The notes under the pieces are model-generated. The model ran no database searches. It saw only the letters and a list, made by a program, of their open reading frames with translations, and was not told the origin of the DNA. Shown here piece by piece: positions 24,826 to 36,700 of a stretch of 64,000 nt of DNA. The stretch is from Paracyclopina nana (taxonomy: Eukaryota > Arthropoda > Copepoda > Cyclopoida > Cyclopettidae). Position numbers and translations under genes: made by a program. Each line of letters starts with the position of its first letter. Position 1 is the first letter of the stretch. The DNA lies in NCBI GenBank assembly GCA_019096065.1, contig JAGUCH010000009.1:4598001-4662000 (forward strand). The letters run 5' to 3'.

Positions 24826-25001
24826 CTACAATCAGTCACCACCAGAAAATTATGATGAGGAGCTGTCTTTGCATCCATTGAAACTAGAGGTCCAAGAGAG
24901 TCCAGAAGAGATTCTGAGTCCTCAAACTGAAACTTTGTGGCTTTCGCCTAATGAGGAAAAGGAACTCAGGCTTGACGAAGAAGGTGTAGAATATTACAGA
25001 G
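24826..25001 (+). CDS. orphan acidic exon
   Basis: A splice-bounded frame: the acceptor TTTTTTAG precedes CTACAATCAG, and the donor follows AGA G with GTAAG. It codes for about 58 residues, YNQSPPENYDEELSLHPLKL then EVQESPEE, LWLSPNEEKELRLDEEG and VEYYRG. The composition is acidic and proline-bearing, unlike random AT-rich frames nearby, so it is probably a real internal exon (phase 2 in, phase 1 out). I cannot assign it to a gene; the next exons were not found. Confidence 0.5.
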
Positions 25002-25204
25002 GTAAGTTCAAATATGAAACTCACAAACTGACATCTTACATAACATTTGTTTTGCAAATGGATCTTATAAACCATTAGGGAAATGCAAAAGCTACAGTTT
25101 CACTATGTGCAGTAGTACCATGGCAACAAAGTAATTGTCTGCATTGAAAATGGTATTTTTTGGCAAATTGCAATTTGCCTTTGCAGTAGTCGTTATGTGC
25201 TTTT

Positions 25205-26165
25205 TTCTAGCTATATAGCTTGTTCTCATAAAACTCAGTAAGGCAGGCGGTAAGCAAAGCAAGGCACTTTGGAAGCTCATAACTCAGTAAGTATTGAGCC
25301 GATTGGAACCAAATTTGGAGGGATTCATAAGAGCGTATTGAAAAATCTTCATGTCAATTTTCATCCGGATCGGAGGTCTCTAATGCCCTGTTCATGTATA
25401 AAGAATGCCTTAAGGTATGGAAAAAATTGTCATAAGTAAAAGTGAATCTGTTGCTAACTGCCACTCAACGAGTTCAGCTTGGATAATGAGGGGTACAAAG
25501 TTACTTTAGATTCCTCAAAGATGACTGGGCCATAAAGCATTTGTGCCTTGTTCATGTATTAAGAATGCCTTAAGGTATGGAAAAAATTGTCTTCAGGAGA
25601 AGTGACTGCCACTCTACGAGTTCAGCTAGGGGCCGAGCAGCGTTTTTAATGGCAATTTTTGCTATTTTGTCTCATGGTTTTCAGCTTTTTTTAAAAACCA
25701 ACCAGCTTTCTTAACGTTTTTTTGATAAGAGATGAAATTTAACTAGTGATTTTGCTCAAAATGGCTAAAATGCGGAGGGCTTAGTTGCCCAAATTAGATT
25801 TGTTTACTTTCCAGTTGGCTTAAAGTCGATCTGATTTTTTTAGTATCAGCTGGCGCTTGTCATAAGACAATTTTTCTCCTTTCCTTGAGGTATTTTTCGT
25901 GCATTTTCCTAAGGAGTTTGGGGCGTACATGAACAGGACATAAGGAGGTGGCTGATTTTTCTCCTTTGCTTAACTGATTTGCCTCACTTTCAGTAAGGCG
26001 GCCATAGCGTCTTCCAATCCGGATGAAAATTGGCATGAAGATTCTTCAATACGTCCTTACGAATTCCTCCGAATTTGGTTCCAGTCGGACGAGTAGATGC
26101 TGAGATATAAGCGCGCAAAGTGCCTTGCTTACCTTATAGAAATGTTTATGAGAACAAGCTATAGT
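25205..26165. mobile_element. nested inverted repeats with CCTGTTCATGTA MITE, copy 2
   Basis: The outer arms, 25205-25380 and 25988-26165, are about 170 bases each, roughly 80% inverse matches (TATAGCTTGTTCTCATAAA, GCAAGGCACTTTG, TTTTCATCCGGAT). Inside, 25386-25943 has ends TAATGCCCTGTTCATGTA and TACATGAACAGGACATAA and belongs to the family at 6.8 and 40.1 kb. The core also contains a partial internal duplication (AAGAATGCCTTAAGGTATGG occurs twice). Segment 25474-25540 recurs inverted at 27994-28045. Confidence 0.75.
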
Positions 26166-26865
26166 AAGCTAAAAGCTCAGTGTGGATAAATCTGCTGAAA
26201 AATTCCATTGCTGCTGCAGAGTTGCTTAAAAGAACCCTGAATTTGTGACAGACGTCTTGACAAGTTACGCGAGCTAGAGCTTTCTAGCATTTAAAAAGCA
26301 AATATTTGGCATCAAAAAATAATCTTAAATGCTTTTTTAGATCCTAACAGTTTTAAGTGAACAACTTTTTCAGTTTCTTTAGGCAAGTATGCATAAGCTC
26401 ACTTTAGTTTGACACACAACTTTTGTTTTTCATATGCGCCCAATATAAAGTGAGTTTCTTCTTTGGTGTTGACATTTCAAAAGTTTACCTATTAGAAAGC
26501 TACAATAACAACAAGCTGAAAGAATGTCAAGTCCACCAAACATCAAAATTGCTTTTGCCTTCTCCAATAAAAGATTGACTTAGCTATTCGAGATGACTTA
26601 AAGTACTTTTTAAATTAATTTTGATCACCCTCCATGAGATTTCTTTAAAGTGGCAGATTTCCAAAACAACAAGAAAAGGGCATTCTACTTGTGCTGTACA
26701 TGACGTCATATAGACTTAACCGGAATAACAATTGGTGTGTAATTAGTTCGTTGCAGGGCATGACTCGCATGAAAAAGGCCTGTGTTTTTAGCAAGTGACG
26801 CAAGCTTTTCCAGAACAATTTGTAAATGTCATAGACTCATCACACACTGGAATTACTGCTCTAAT

Positions 26866-27080
26866 GTGGTGTTCATCTACGTCATCTCTACCCATCATAA
26901 GAAAACGTATGATTTCAAGGCTCCCTCATTTTCGCACTTAGGAACATTAATTGACATTACAATTGATTAAGTCAAAGTTTAAGAATCAGCACCAACTCTT
27001 AGTTTTTAGGTCAAGCTCTCAGCACTGAAGCTAAATGTAAGGTGTTAAGGATTGTCCTTTTCTTATTAGATGAACACCAC
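26866..27080. mobile_element. MITE with GTGGTGTTCATCTA ends
   Basis: 215 bp bounded by GTGGTGTTCATCTA and its exact inverse TAGATGAACACCAC. No coding potential. A 113-bp relative with nearly the same ends lies in the last intron of the potassium-channel gene at 63.8 kb. Confidence 0.75.
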
Positions 27081-28049
27081 GTAAGAATTGACCAAAATTC
27101 GCTTCCACTGTAGCAGTACATTTTCTGTTTAATGGTCACACACACTTTTAGGTAATTGTCGTAAAACTCAATTGTACTCGAAGTGCTCTCAAACTCACTC
27201 AAAATAACTTAAAACAGAGCTGAATTATTTAAGATCGTGGCTTTAATTTTTTACATGAGTAGCAATTTTACAATTTTTAAGGTTACATTTTCAGATGATA
27301 AATGTCAAAAAGTATAAGAGAGTTTATCAGCTCATGGGCGATTTTGAGTCAATTTCACGGTAATTTGAGGACGCTTTTAAAGAAGAACAAAAGCATCATG
27401 GTCACACTATGGGTGAAAATCGAAAATCACTGTTCACTGCTGCCTTTTTGAGCACTTTTGCCCTCCACGTGCTGCAACAGCTCTTGGAAATCAGCGAAAA
27501 AATCTCCAGTTGTTCAATAAAAGTCAAAGAAGTGACAGCAAAACTGGTTTTTTTTCAAATCATGAAGTGGCCAATCGACAGGTTAATCCCGAATTTGCAG
27601 CTGTTCTTGCGTAATAGCCCAACATTGAAAAAAGGATCGGTTTGCCCCATATTTTGCACAGGACAAGGGAATTTACATTTTTATTGCTTTTGCTGCAGGG
27701 CAACAAATGACTTTACCGGTGTGGGTGAAAAAAAGAGTCTCTTATCGCGAGCCATATTCAAATTGCAACCAAGAGCTCGTTCGCATAGTACATTTAGCTT
27801 TCTGCTATAACTTAAATAGCAACCCCATTTTGAAGACCTTTTGGCTAACACAATATCTACCAAGGATTTCAATTTAATTTTTATGCTGTAATACGATTTC
27901 CTAGTGTTATAATTCAGTTAACCGATCCGACTCAGCTCGTTTATCTCACAGCTGTTTCTAAGCATTTTGGAGGATATTAACTGCTTTATGGCCCAGTTAT
28001 CTTTGAGGAATCTAAAGTAACTTTGTACCCCTCATAATCCATACTGAAT

Positions 28050-28112
28050 TAAGAAAAAAGGGAAGGGACTACCTAGATTCGAACCTCAGTTGGTTCCAAT
28101 ACGAAACTATCA
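28050..28112 (-). repeat. tRNA-like or SINE remnant 1
   Basis: On the minus strand the sequence reads ACTGAGGTTCGAATCTAGG, a good Pol III B box in a T-arm-like setting, preceded by AGTTTCGTATTGGAACC. The acceptor ends do not pair into a full tRNA, so it is a degraded tRNA or tRNA-derived SINE. Confidence 0.35.
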
Positions 28113-28199
28113 CTCTAACAATTGAGATTTGGTAACTATGTGTAAATCAGTTGCTATAATAGGACTATTTTAACATTATTCAAGCCAGATGATGAAAAA

Positions 28200-28280
28200 A
28201 AAGTTGAGGCCAAACCGGGATTTGAACCTCAGATGGCTGAATCAGGAAACTAGGGCTCGAGCCATTGGAAAACCTCTGAG
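28200..28280 (-). repeat. tRNA-like or SINE remnant 2
   Basis: The minus strand reads TCTGAGGTTCAAATCCCGG, again a B box and T arm, preceded by AGTTTCCTGATTCAGCC, resembling remnant 1 some 140 bases away in the same orientation. No complete cloverleaf. Confidence 0.35.
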
Positions 28281-28437
28281 GAAATGCATTTAAAAGTCTA
28301 TTTTATTGCTCCCAAACCGCAAGATGGTAGCACATGAGAGCCAGTGATATTCACATAGCAACTAAAAACCGAGCGCCATTTTATAGGGCACGAGGCGGCC
28401 CGGTAACTTCATCAAAACACTCAATAATCGTATTTTA

Positions 28438-28584
28438 GGCTTAGTCTCTTCTGGAGATTTCATAGTGACCCAGCCACGGTCATTATCGTTTCTTATGTAC
28501 ACTGAGTAGGTTGCGATGGAGCTACATAAGAATCGATAATGACCGTGGCAATGCCACTATGAAATCTCCAGAAGAGACTAAGCC
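28438..28584. mobile_element. 147-bp hairpin MITE
   Basis: Two arms of about 60 bases are inverse copies: it starts GGCTTAGTCTCTTCTGG and ends CCAGAAGAGACTAAGCC, with a long match including ATTTCATAGTG and CCACGGTCATTATCG, around a spacer of about 20 bases. A transcript would fold into one long hairpin. It begins with the same GGCTTAGTCT as the hairpin at 50.7 kb. Confidence 0.85.
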
Positions 28585-29067
28585 ACAGAATATAAAATTG
28601 TATATTTTGAGATGGGGCACATAAAATTGGGTCATTAAATAGCTGAGCGAGGATTTTAAAATAGATAAACACGAGTGCCACTTTATATGCACGAACTAAG
28701 TGAGTGCGTATAAGAAACGAGTGTTTTTCGACTTTACGTGCCCCAGCTCGAAATAAATAACTATAAAACACTCAAAAATCGTATTACATAATATAAAAAT
28801 GTGCATACCGAGCTATGGAACCTAAAATGGGGCTATTAAAAAGCAGACCTCTGATCTTAAAATGGAAAAACACTCGTAAAATTACAGTCCTCGCCGGATC
28901 GAGCTGATAAAGTTGTACTCATGTTTTCCCATTTTAAAATCCTCTCTCAACTCTTAAAGGGCCCTACTATTTGATGCCCACATCGATATTTATAAAATTT
29001 TATCATCCGGCAACAATTTCTAAATAACAAACATTCTTTCAAAATCAAAATGAAAAAATAAATATTT
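28585..29067. other. degenerate repeats before the tRNA
   Basis: Two loosely similar segments, near 28595-28690 and 28790-28875, share ATATAAAA, ATGGGGC, ATTAAA and AAACACTCG phrases with a spacing near 190 bases. No gene seen. Confidence 0.4.
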
Positions 29068-29139
29068 TGGAGGTGCCGGGATTTGAACCCGGGGCCTTTC
29101 GCATGCGAAGCGAACACTCTACCACTGAGTTACACCCCC
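29068..29139 (-). tRNA. tRNA-Ala(CGC)
   Basis: On the minus strand it begins GGGGGTGTAACTCAGTGG and ends with CACCTCC plus a discriminator A at 29068. The acceptor stem pairs GGGGGTG with CACCTCC (one G-T pair). The D stem is ACTC/GAGT. The anticodon stem TTCGC/GCGAA encloses the loop TTCGCAT, so the anticodon is CGC, reading alanine codon GCG. The T stem CCGGG/CCCGG holds loop TTCAAAT. No intron. Just downstream on the same strand is TTTTTT near 29050-29055, a Pol III terminator. Confidence 0.92.
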
Positions 29140-29487
29140 TTTCACACTAATTGATTACACATATAGCTATATTTATCTAACTTTTACTGGTAAACTTTAG
29201 CTTCTTGTCTTTGTTGACTGACATTTCAAATACTTGGCTCACTTTCCAATAAAAAAGAATGCTCAAGAATTTCTCAAATCACAGTAGCAAAGACTAGGAT
29301 GTGAAGCATACAAATGCAATTTCTAGCCTTTTTTCTCCTCCCTATTTTTGTTGCGAAATTGCGGTACTTTATTCCCATTAGAAACATTTGTGCATGATAA
29401 AAATCCAAGTGGCCAAGATAGGAAAGAAAGCATCTCAAGAAAAGTAGTGAACATCGAATGCTTTCACTACTCAAAATTAAAGACAAT

Positions 29488-29656
29488 GGCCCGGTCCTTA
29501 GCAGGTTTTCTCATCATTAGCTGGTGACTGGTATTTAAATACCCTATGTAGTAAAAAAGTATTTAAGTAGCTGCTATTTAAGTACCTTTATAATACATAG
29601 GGTATTTAAATACCCGTCACCAGCTAATGATGAGAAAACCTGCTAAGGACCGGGCC
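29488..29656. mobile_element. 169-bp hairpin MITE with TATTTAAATA core
   Basis: It begins GGCCCGGTCCTTAGCAGG and ends with the exact inverse CCTGCTAAGGACCGGGCC. The arms match for about 60 bases, through TTTTCTCATCATTAGCTGG and GGTATTTAAATACCC. The loop also holds TATTTAAGTA-type steps. Its plan is the same as the hairpin at 50.7 kb. Confidence 0.88.
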
Positions 29657-30771
29657 CACAACTTGAAGCTCACATCATCTAATCACTAGGAGTCATTCAG
29701 TGATTTATACGGCCATTTTTCGGTCAATTTGGGCCGTTTTAAAGGGAGCCAATTTAGAAAAAAGGACAGCCTTTTTGGAAAATCCACATCTTTGTCGAAG
29801 TGTTTTTTGCTGGATGCAACATTTTTGCTTTGGCATATAACTTTCAGCACGCTTTTGAAAAGGGTGAAAGACACACTTTTTTCCACTTGTCATACTCTGA
29901 GCATGAAGGCTTACTACGTCACTTAAATTGCAATTTTTAGGCCACCTTTTCGGATTCTTTGAAACCTTTATTAGAGGTCTTATTGCATTTCTCGTCAAGC
30001 CTCAATTACGAGGAAAGTAATGAGCTTTAAAAACTCACTCACATCTACTTCTACTTTGCCTATTTTCCGAATAGCTTGTTTCGAATTCAATGTTTTTCAC
30101 TCGTTTTCAGCGGTTGCTTGCTTTCAGAGTTCAGTTGTTTCGCTCACTCGTTATAATTGCTTTTTTATAATCTTTTTTTTTTATATTTCGTTGGTAACGT
30201 TCAAATATTTCATTTTGTTTGGTTATTATAGCGTTCATTCGTTGGATTTAACTTTTGACGAGTTAATACTAAGCTAGCCCAACTCGTTCTTTGCGCTCAT
30301 CTTAATCGTTCATTTATGTTTATATTACCGCTAGTGGTTTTTCTTTAACTGCTTTCTTATTTCTAAAAGAGGCTGAAATCCTCATGAGCTTACTCGTTGC
30401 CAATCGAGCACCAAATGATAAATGACATTTAAATGACAAGGGCCAATATTTTGTAGATAGTTTTTCTCATGGTGTTTAACAATACAGCAATAATAAGTAG
30501 AGTGCTCTCAAGAACAGGCCTGCCTACGCACACTGGGCCAAAATTAAATTATCACCAGAAAGGGAAAATAAATACGGATTGAAAAAATAGCCAAGAATCC
30601 ATAAAGAGGCTCTGTTGAGCGCAAATGCAGCTTTAGCAGCAGGTTAGCCCAGTGTGCAAGTGAGTAGATTATTAGGGAAGATGTCACTCGTTTTTGGCTG
30701 CAGTTCATGAGCACGTCCTCAGCTGAAGTATTATTATTGAGGCCGGTGCGAACAATTAAAAATGTGCTACA
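29657..30771. other. intergenic upstream of the 525-residue protein gene
   Basis: AT-rich sequence with no exon I can support. The last 200 bases should include the promoter of the next gene; no TATA box stands out. Confidence 0.35.
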
Positions 30772-33700
30772 ATGGATAAATTCACGAAAAATAGGGCTGG
30801 TGGTCGATCCTCCGCTGCCAAAAGTAAGAACAGCTGCAAATCTGAGTCAACCAGTCGCAATGGACCGACTTGGCTTTTCTAAGGCTCCTTATTAAAATTC
30901 GTCATGTTCAAACTCCAACGTATGAGTGGAGGCGGATCCAACGCCTACAAGACAGGTTTGTCCTCAAAATCAATAATTTTGCCCGTTCAGTCTTGAAACC
31001 GAGCATGAAAGTTTTTTTTATTTTATTAGCATTGCTGCTCAAGTTGCTTTCTCAAGTTCGATTCATTTTGCTGCAACATTGCAAAATCAAACTGTATTCC
31101 CATGTATGACCAAAATGAGTTGTGATAAACTTGGATCGAGCAAAGTTGATTACAAAAACAAACTGTATTATCAATTGAATAGGAAATTAACTGCATTTTG
31201 ATTAGGGATTGCTTTGCACAACTTCTGATTTTTCCCCAACATATTACAGGATATTACACAACAGGCAAAAATCAACAGTATTTAGGTAAACAAACCAAGC
31301 ATGACTCAGCATGATTATTTCACAAAAAAGCATGGCAGTTAACTCTTTTTTGAAGAAATGCTCAAATTTTAGGGACAGCAGGCAAGAAAAGTCATTACTT
31401 CAGGTCAATTTCCACTCTCTCTCAAAATTATCCTTCACTCTATTATATAGTATTTTTGCGCTGCTCGCGTTAAATGGCTGCATTTTTTATCTTATTCAAA
31501 GGATGACTTTTCAAGTTTCAAAACAAAATAAAAGCCTTCAATTTTCATGGGAAAAAATGCATGATTGGTGTGTTGACATCACCAATATGTAAAAACGGAC
31601 TTTCTAATTTAACAGCTTTCACTAAATATTCTGGCGTATTTGCCAACAACTTTCAGTTGTTTAGTTAATGTTTTTACCAAAAGGTGACGCTGCTATCGCA
31701 ATTGCAAAAAGCGCCACCTATGCGTGAAGAGCTGAACTAATCAATGCTGACTTTTACCAATAGATGGCGCTGCTACTGCAGTGCATTTTCCCCATTTTAA
31801 AACACGGCAAGGTCAAGAATGTTTGTGGACTGTTGGCCATTATTTGTGCTGCTGTTTTTGAGAATGCATTTGAGAAGATAAGTGAAAGGCATTATTGAGT
31901 GTAACTTGAGTCTAATTAATTCTTGCTAAGCTTCAGAATTTCATAAAATACATCTTTAAATGATTTTTTCACATTTGGTTAAGGATGTTACATGATTTTG
32001 ACAAAATTCCAACCCTAAAGCAGCTTTGCAATAAAAAAAGACCATTCCACATTTTATTTGTGCACATGAAATTACACAGAAAACAAGCAGACAAAAGCCA
32101 CGTGCTCATTTTGCACACGTGTTGACGTCACTCACACTACTACAAAATTCGAATTTTGACTCGAGGCCAAAATCTGTTAAAAAACTTGATTAGGCTCTTG
32201 TTATTCAGTGAACTTATTGCAATAATCGTTATTCAGGGGCAATTTGAAATCTTCTTGGCAAAAGTGCAAACTTGCTTGCTACTTTTCTTTTTTTTATAGG
32301 CCTATTGGGGGATTTCATTCCAGTTCTTGAAACCTTGCCTACCTGATGCATATTTGAGATTTAGCCCATATTCAGGCAGAAAAAAAGTGCGGCTAGGCCA
32401 GAGAAAAGAGGTTGCAATTAATGTTGTGTAAAAGGAATGACCTCTCATTTATTTGAAAATGAGCCAAGCAGAAAAAAGAAGATTTTCATTTTCAGCATTT
32501 GTCTTACAAGATAAGAATTGCAAGCTTCAGAATTTTTAGGCTAACTTTGCTTGACTAATTGACCCCTTGAGGATGAGCCTTTCTTCTCCTTGTTTTTTCT
32601 CGGAACAGGGCTTATTTTCATGGTTTAGTTACACGCGCACAGTAGGTTAGGTGTAAGAAAGGTGGACATTTTTCAGATCTAAGCAGAAAAGATAGCATAG
32701 TATACTATGCACACTGGGCGAGCATGCGTCAAAAGCTGCAATACATGGGGAGCTGTCCTCACTTTCGATTTTTTTCCATCGATGAGATATTTAGCAATAT
32801 CTAAATCTCTTTCCTCGATTATTGAACAGCCAATTGACCTTTGCCAATAACTCCATTTAAAGGCCATAATGTGCTACGACCAATTGGCTTTTATGCAAGA
32901 TTTGTTGAAAAAGAAAACACCACGCGAGAATAAAGGGCAATAAAAAGCATCCTGTTGTTTTTGTCTCGGTTTCAGCCCACTGTGCATTGCGGGATAGAGA
33001 GCTAGTAAAAGTAGTAGAAGAAGCTTACTTCAGTGTGTAGTAGTACTTGTTTTCAGGCCCAACAGCAGAGAAAATATGTGAATTTCACCTTGCTACTTCT
33101 GCTCAGTTTGGCCCAACTTTCAGCTCACTTGTCTGCAATATGTAATAATGAGAAGAGAAGACAAAGGCTCATTGTTACTTCCATAATTGTTTGGATTTGC
33201 CCAAAAAAGCGGTGACTACTCTCGCAAAGGATAAGTGAACAAAATAATAATTTTTCTCGGTGACTCAACTTTTGTGCGAAAAAAGCTGCTTTTGTTATTT
33301 TCAAAATTTTTCGTAATAACGGCTCGAAATGAGAAAGCTCGCGCGAAAAAAGGGCTCTCAGCCGAATTACTTTTCTTTAGTGTGTAACTTTAATCTGCTC
33401 TCGCGCCTGACGCTTGTTGCTTCAGTGGTAAAGTGAAAGCTCTCGTAGCGAGACCTTCATAAGTTGAAAATTAAGTAAGGAAAGCCACTATATTGCTTGC
33501 AGTTGTATCAGCAGCGTTGCTTTCTAGCAAATTTTGGGCAAAACCAATTAGACAAGAAAAAATGTGTGATGAGAAATAAAAGATGTCTCTTATGTTTGCC
33601 AAGCAGTTTTCAGGTAAAGCAATTCTCCAGCTTACAATGTCTCTCATTTTTCATGTCTCTTTTCACTTGTTTTTCTCCATTTATATGACACTGCTTTTTT

Positions 33701-36700
33701 GCACATGTGCAGGTCCTTCTGGTAAGCAGAATCAAATATGATGCTTTTTATTATGTGCCACTCTTCCTTTTCTGCTGTACTTTACTTTGTAATGTTTTTG
33801 TGGTTTGTCAAAACAGCTATACTTTTTGCGACTTGTCCTTCTTCTCTGACCAAGCTAAATTCCGGATTCCGGAAACTACACAATTCCGTGTAAATACTAG
33901 GTTTCTAAGATCCGACACGCACAAACTGCAACATGATCATCAACAAATAAAAAATCCGGAAATCCGGACGCTCAAATTCGAATTTTTTCTAGAGAGTGGA
34001 GGTGGCGGAGGCCGGAGCAAGGGGCGCAGTAAGGGTCTTATGGGCAAAGGCAAAAGCCATCATGGCGGCCGAGGGCAAAGCGAATCCGGAGGCGAGCACG
34101 GGAGTGGAATCATCAACATGGATCCGGACGTCCGGACGCACATGCTCTTCCCGCGCCGAGCGCTAGAGGACGACGATACTTTGATGGGCGGTTACGGCGC
34201 TCGCGGATCCGGATCCCCCTCGTTTATGAAAAGTGTTTTCGGCGCAGGCTGGGGCAGGCGCGCGGCATCCGGGTCACAGCAACAGCAGCCCGTGGACCCG
34301 AGATTCCAAATCACTCCAGAACTCCTGGATCCATTTCTAAGAGGAGCCAAACAGGTAACAACAATTCATATTGCTACTTTTGAAAAATGTGAGTGAAATG
34401 AACAAGTGGGAATCAAATGAACGATTGATTGCAAAAAAACGAGCGAGAATGCAGAGAACGATTGAGTGCTAAATGAACTTGAGAATTGTCTTCAGCCAGC
34501 GTAAGATCAGTCCTTAGCGTACGAATCGGGTAGGCGCGCTGGTCAAGTTAAGCGGATCCTGGATAGGGCTGACTAAATCAATTTTAATTTGCCTTTGTTC
34601 AAGGGCTAACCTTTCAACTTTCCTTTGGTTTAGTTCGTTAGCTAGGACAAGTAGGTCACGAAAAAGTATTGTTTGAGGCTTTGAGTGGGAATTCAGATCG
34701 ACTTTAAGCCAAGTTGCCAACTTGAAAGTAAACAAATCTAATTTTGGCAATTTATGCGCCGCATTTTACACATTTTCAGCAACATCAATCGTTAGATTTA
34801 ACCTTTTACCAAAGAAACGTGACGAAAGCTTGCTTTTAACGAAAAAAAGGCTGAAAAGCTTGGAACAAACTATCCAAATGTGCCATTGAAAACACTGCTC
34901 GGTCCCAAGCTGAACTCGTAGATTGGCAGTCAGCGAAGAGTAAAAATATGCCTTGGCTTCAACAGTGCTGTACTATCGTAATTATTTAAGCAGTTCTCAT
35001 CCTGAATGGCCATTCCAGGTAAGCTTCATTGGTGACCAAGACTGGCAACCTGAACAGAGAAGGCCAAATAGTTACAACGCAGAATACAGCAGCAGGCCCC
35101 AACCGCCACTCGTTGCTGCAAACTCGTCCGCTGCTCCTCCAGCGGCGAGCTTTAAAAGACAATCCAGCTGTGATCCCTCCATAACCATGAATGGCAACGG
35201 GCCCCCCAAAGATAACCGGTTAAGGCCACCACCGTCCGGGGTGTCGAGGTCTTCTTCTATGGAGCCAAGGCCGCCAGGGGGCGCTCCACCTCGAACCCGG
35301 ATGTCAAGGACGCCCGTTAGCCCAGAAGAGATGGCGCGAAAGTCACGTGATGAAGAGGCCTTACAAGCTCACCAGACCTACCAACGCGACTGCTTCATCA
35401 TTCCACAAGAGAGTGTTGAGCGATTTCTGCCAGATGGAATATCGGTGAGCCATATCTCAATTGAAATGCACCCAAAAACTAACTGTTCCTTTTTGGGGTA
35501 ACGCATTCATTGAAAAAGTGTTGCCAGAATGCTTCTATGTAGTTAAAAAGCATGATGTCATTGTAACCGCCTCAAGATACAAAAAGCTACTATATTTAAA
35601 GTATTAAATTAGCTTTTGATGACGTCATTGCCGAATTAGAGTGACGACATCAACCAAAAACAAGTGAATATTTTAAGTGTTTACAAAAAACATTCATCAT
35701 TTCTCAAAAACCTGAATGTAGCAAAGTAAATACCATCTCTGGGTAAAACTAGGAAATTCCTATAAACCTGTCAATTTGCCAGTTCACTTTTTCAGGGAAA
35801 AACTACCTTCTCAATCTGCCTAGCAAAAATTCTTTCCCATTTTTTTGGGGCTTTGTTGTCTGCTTTTTCAGTTTTACAGTAGAGGACAAGGACAAAGTTT
35901 CTTCACCTGAGAAATGCTTTCTAATGCACTAACAGCAGCTGCTGCCATGGACATTTCACAGTTTCTTCAAGATAACCTTAGAAATTGCCTACTTTGTACA
36001 AGCTTTGTAGTTACCTCAGGTCAAAATGCAGCAAGTCTTGAAATATGCCACTTGTCTCATGCTGACATCACAATTGTAAAAAAAAAACTTGTTAAGCATC
36101 ATTTTCCATGGATGACCTTAGTTTTTTTCTAGTAGCCTTTGAAAAAAAAGCTGATGCTGCAAATTACTACAGAGGAATGAGGAGTATTTGTGTACTTTCA
36201 CTTCCAGTTGCCAAGAAATCCGAGCCAATTGATCAACGTTTTGGAAGTTGATGATCCCAAGCTCGCCATTGTGTTCCATATGATTGCCCCTCTGGAATCT
36301 TTGAATCCTCATTTGGAATCTCCTTTGGCAGATCCAATGGTGCTACTGCGTAACCTGGCCAAAGAGGACCTGGAGCGAGCCAAAGAGCTGCAAATCAACG
36401 AGGGCTTCATTCTCAAGAATCTCGAGGCTAATTGTAAGGCTTGCCTCATTTTTGCAAAGACCTTCAGACGCTACTCTCCTCCTTCTTTCAGCTGAATACC
36501 CTTTCATTAACTATTATGTGATACACAAAACTCGATGTGAGGCTACAACCTTATTCTGCGAGGCTCGTAAGCAAGCTTTCGACTCGTTTGCGCCCGAAAA
36601 AAATGGCTACAGTTGTGATCACACATTTGACAATTACGACGAGGTTGCCACCATTGCAAGGCCACCCATTGAACCAATCTCCAGGAAGCCCATCACAGAT

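Larger units (their letters stand above)
27081..28437. other. no firm gene; MITE fragment and tRNA-like pieces
   Basis: A 133-codon frame at 27409-27807 is open but lacks recognisable protein character. 27994-28045 is the inverse of 25474-25540. Two minus-strand B-box-like sequences occur, described separately. Confidence 0.35.

Noticed and set aside
27409-27807. 133-codon open frame on the plus strand
   Set aside because: No motif, mixed composition, no splice context, and the region is repeat-rich. Length alone does not support a gene.
28050-28280. Two further tRNA genes
   Set aside because: B boxes and T arms are present but acceptor and D stems do not pair; annotated as tRNA-like remnants instead.
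29705-29998. Overlapping minus-strand frames after the hairpin MITE
   Set aside because: No domain or splice context, and the frames overlap each other in different phases.
30707-30892. Open frame MSTSSAEVLLLRPVRTIKNV overlapping the first exon of the 525-residue protein
   Set aside because: The alternative frame from the ATG at 30772 joins in phase to 33993 and gives a compositionally continuous protein (KKSGGGGG), so the longer frame is judged a shadow.
33707-33992. Upstream extension of the second exon of the 525-residue gene
   Set aside because: Frame-open but rich in hydrophobic and Cys residues unlike the exon, and a TTTTTTCTAG acceptor at 33991 gives the in-phase join.
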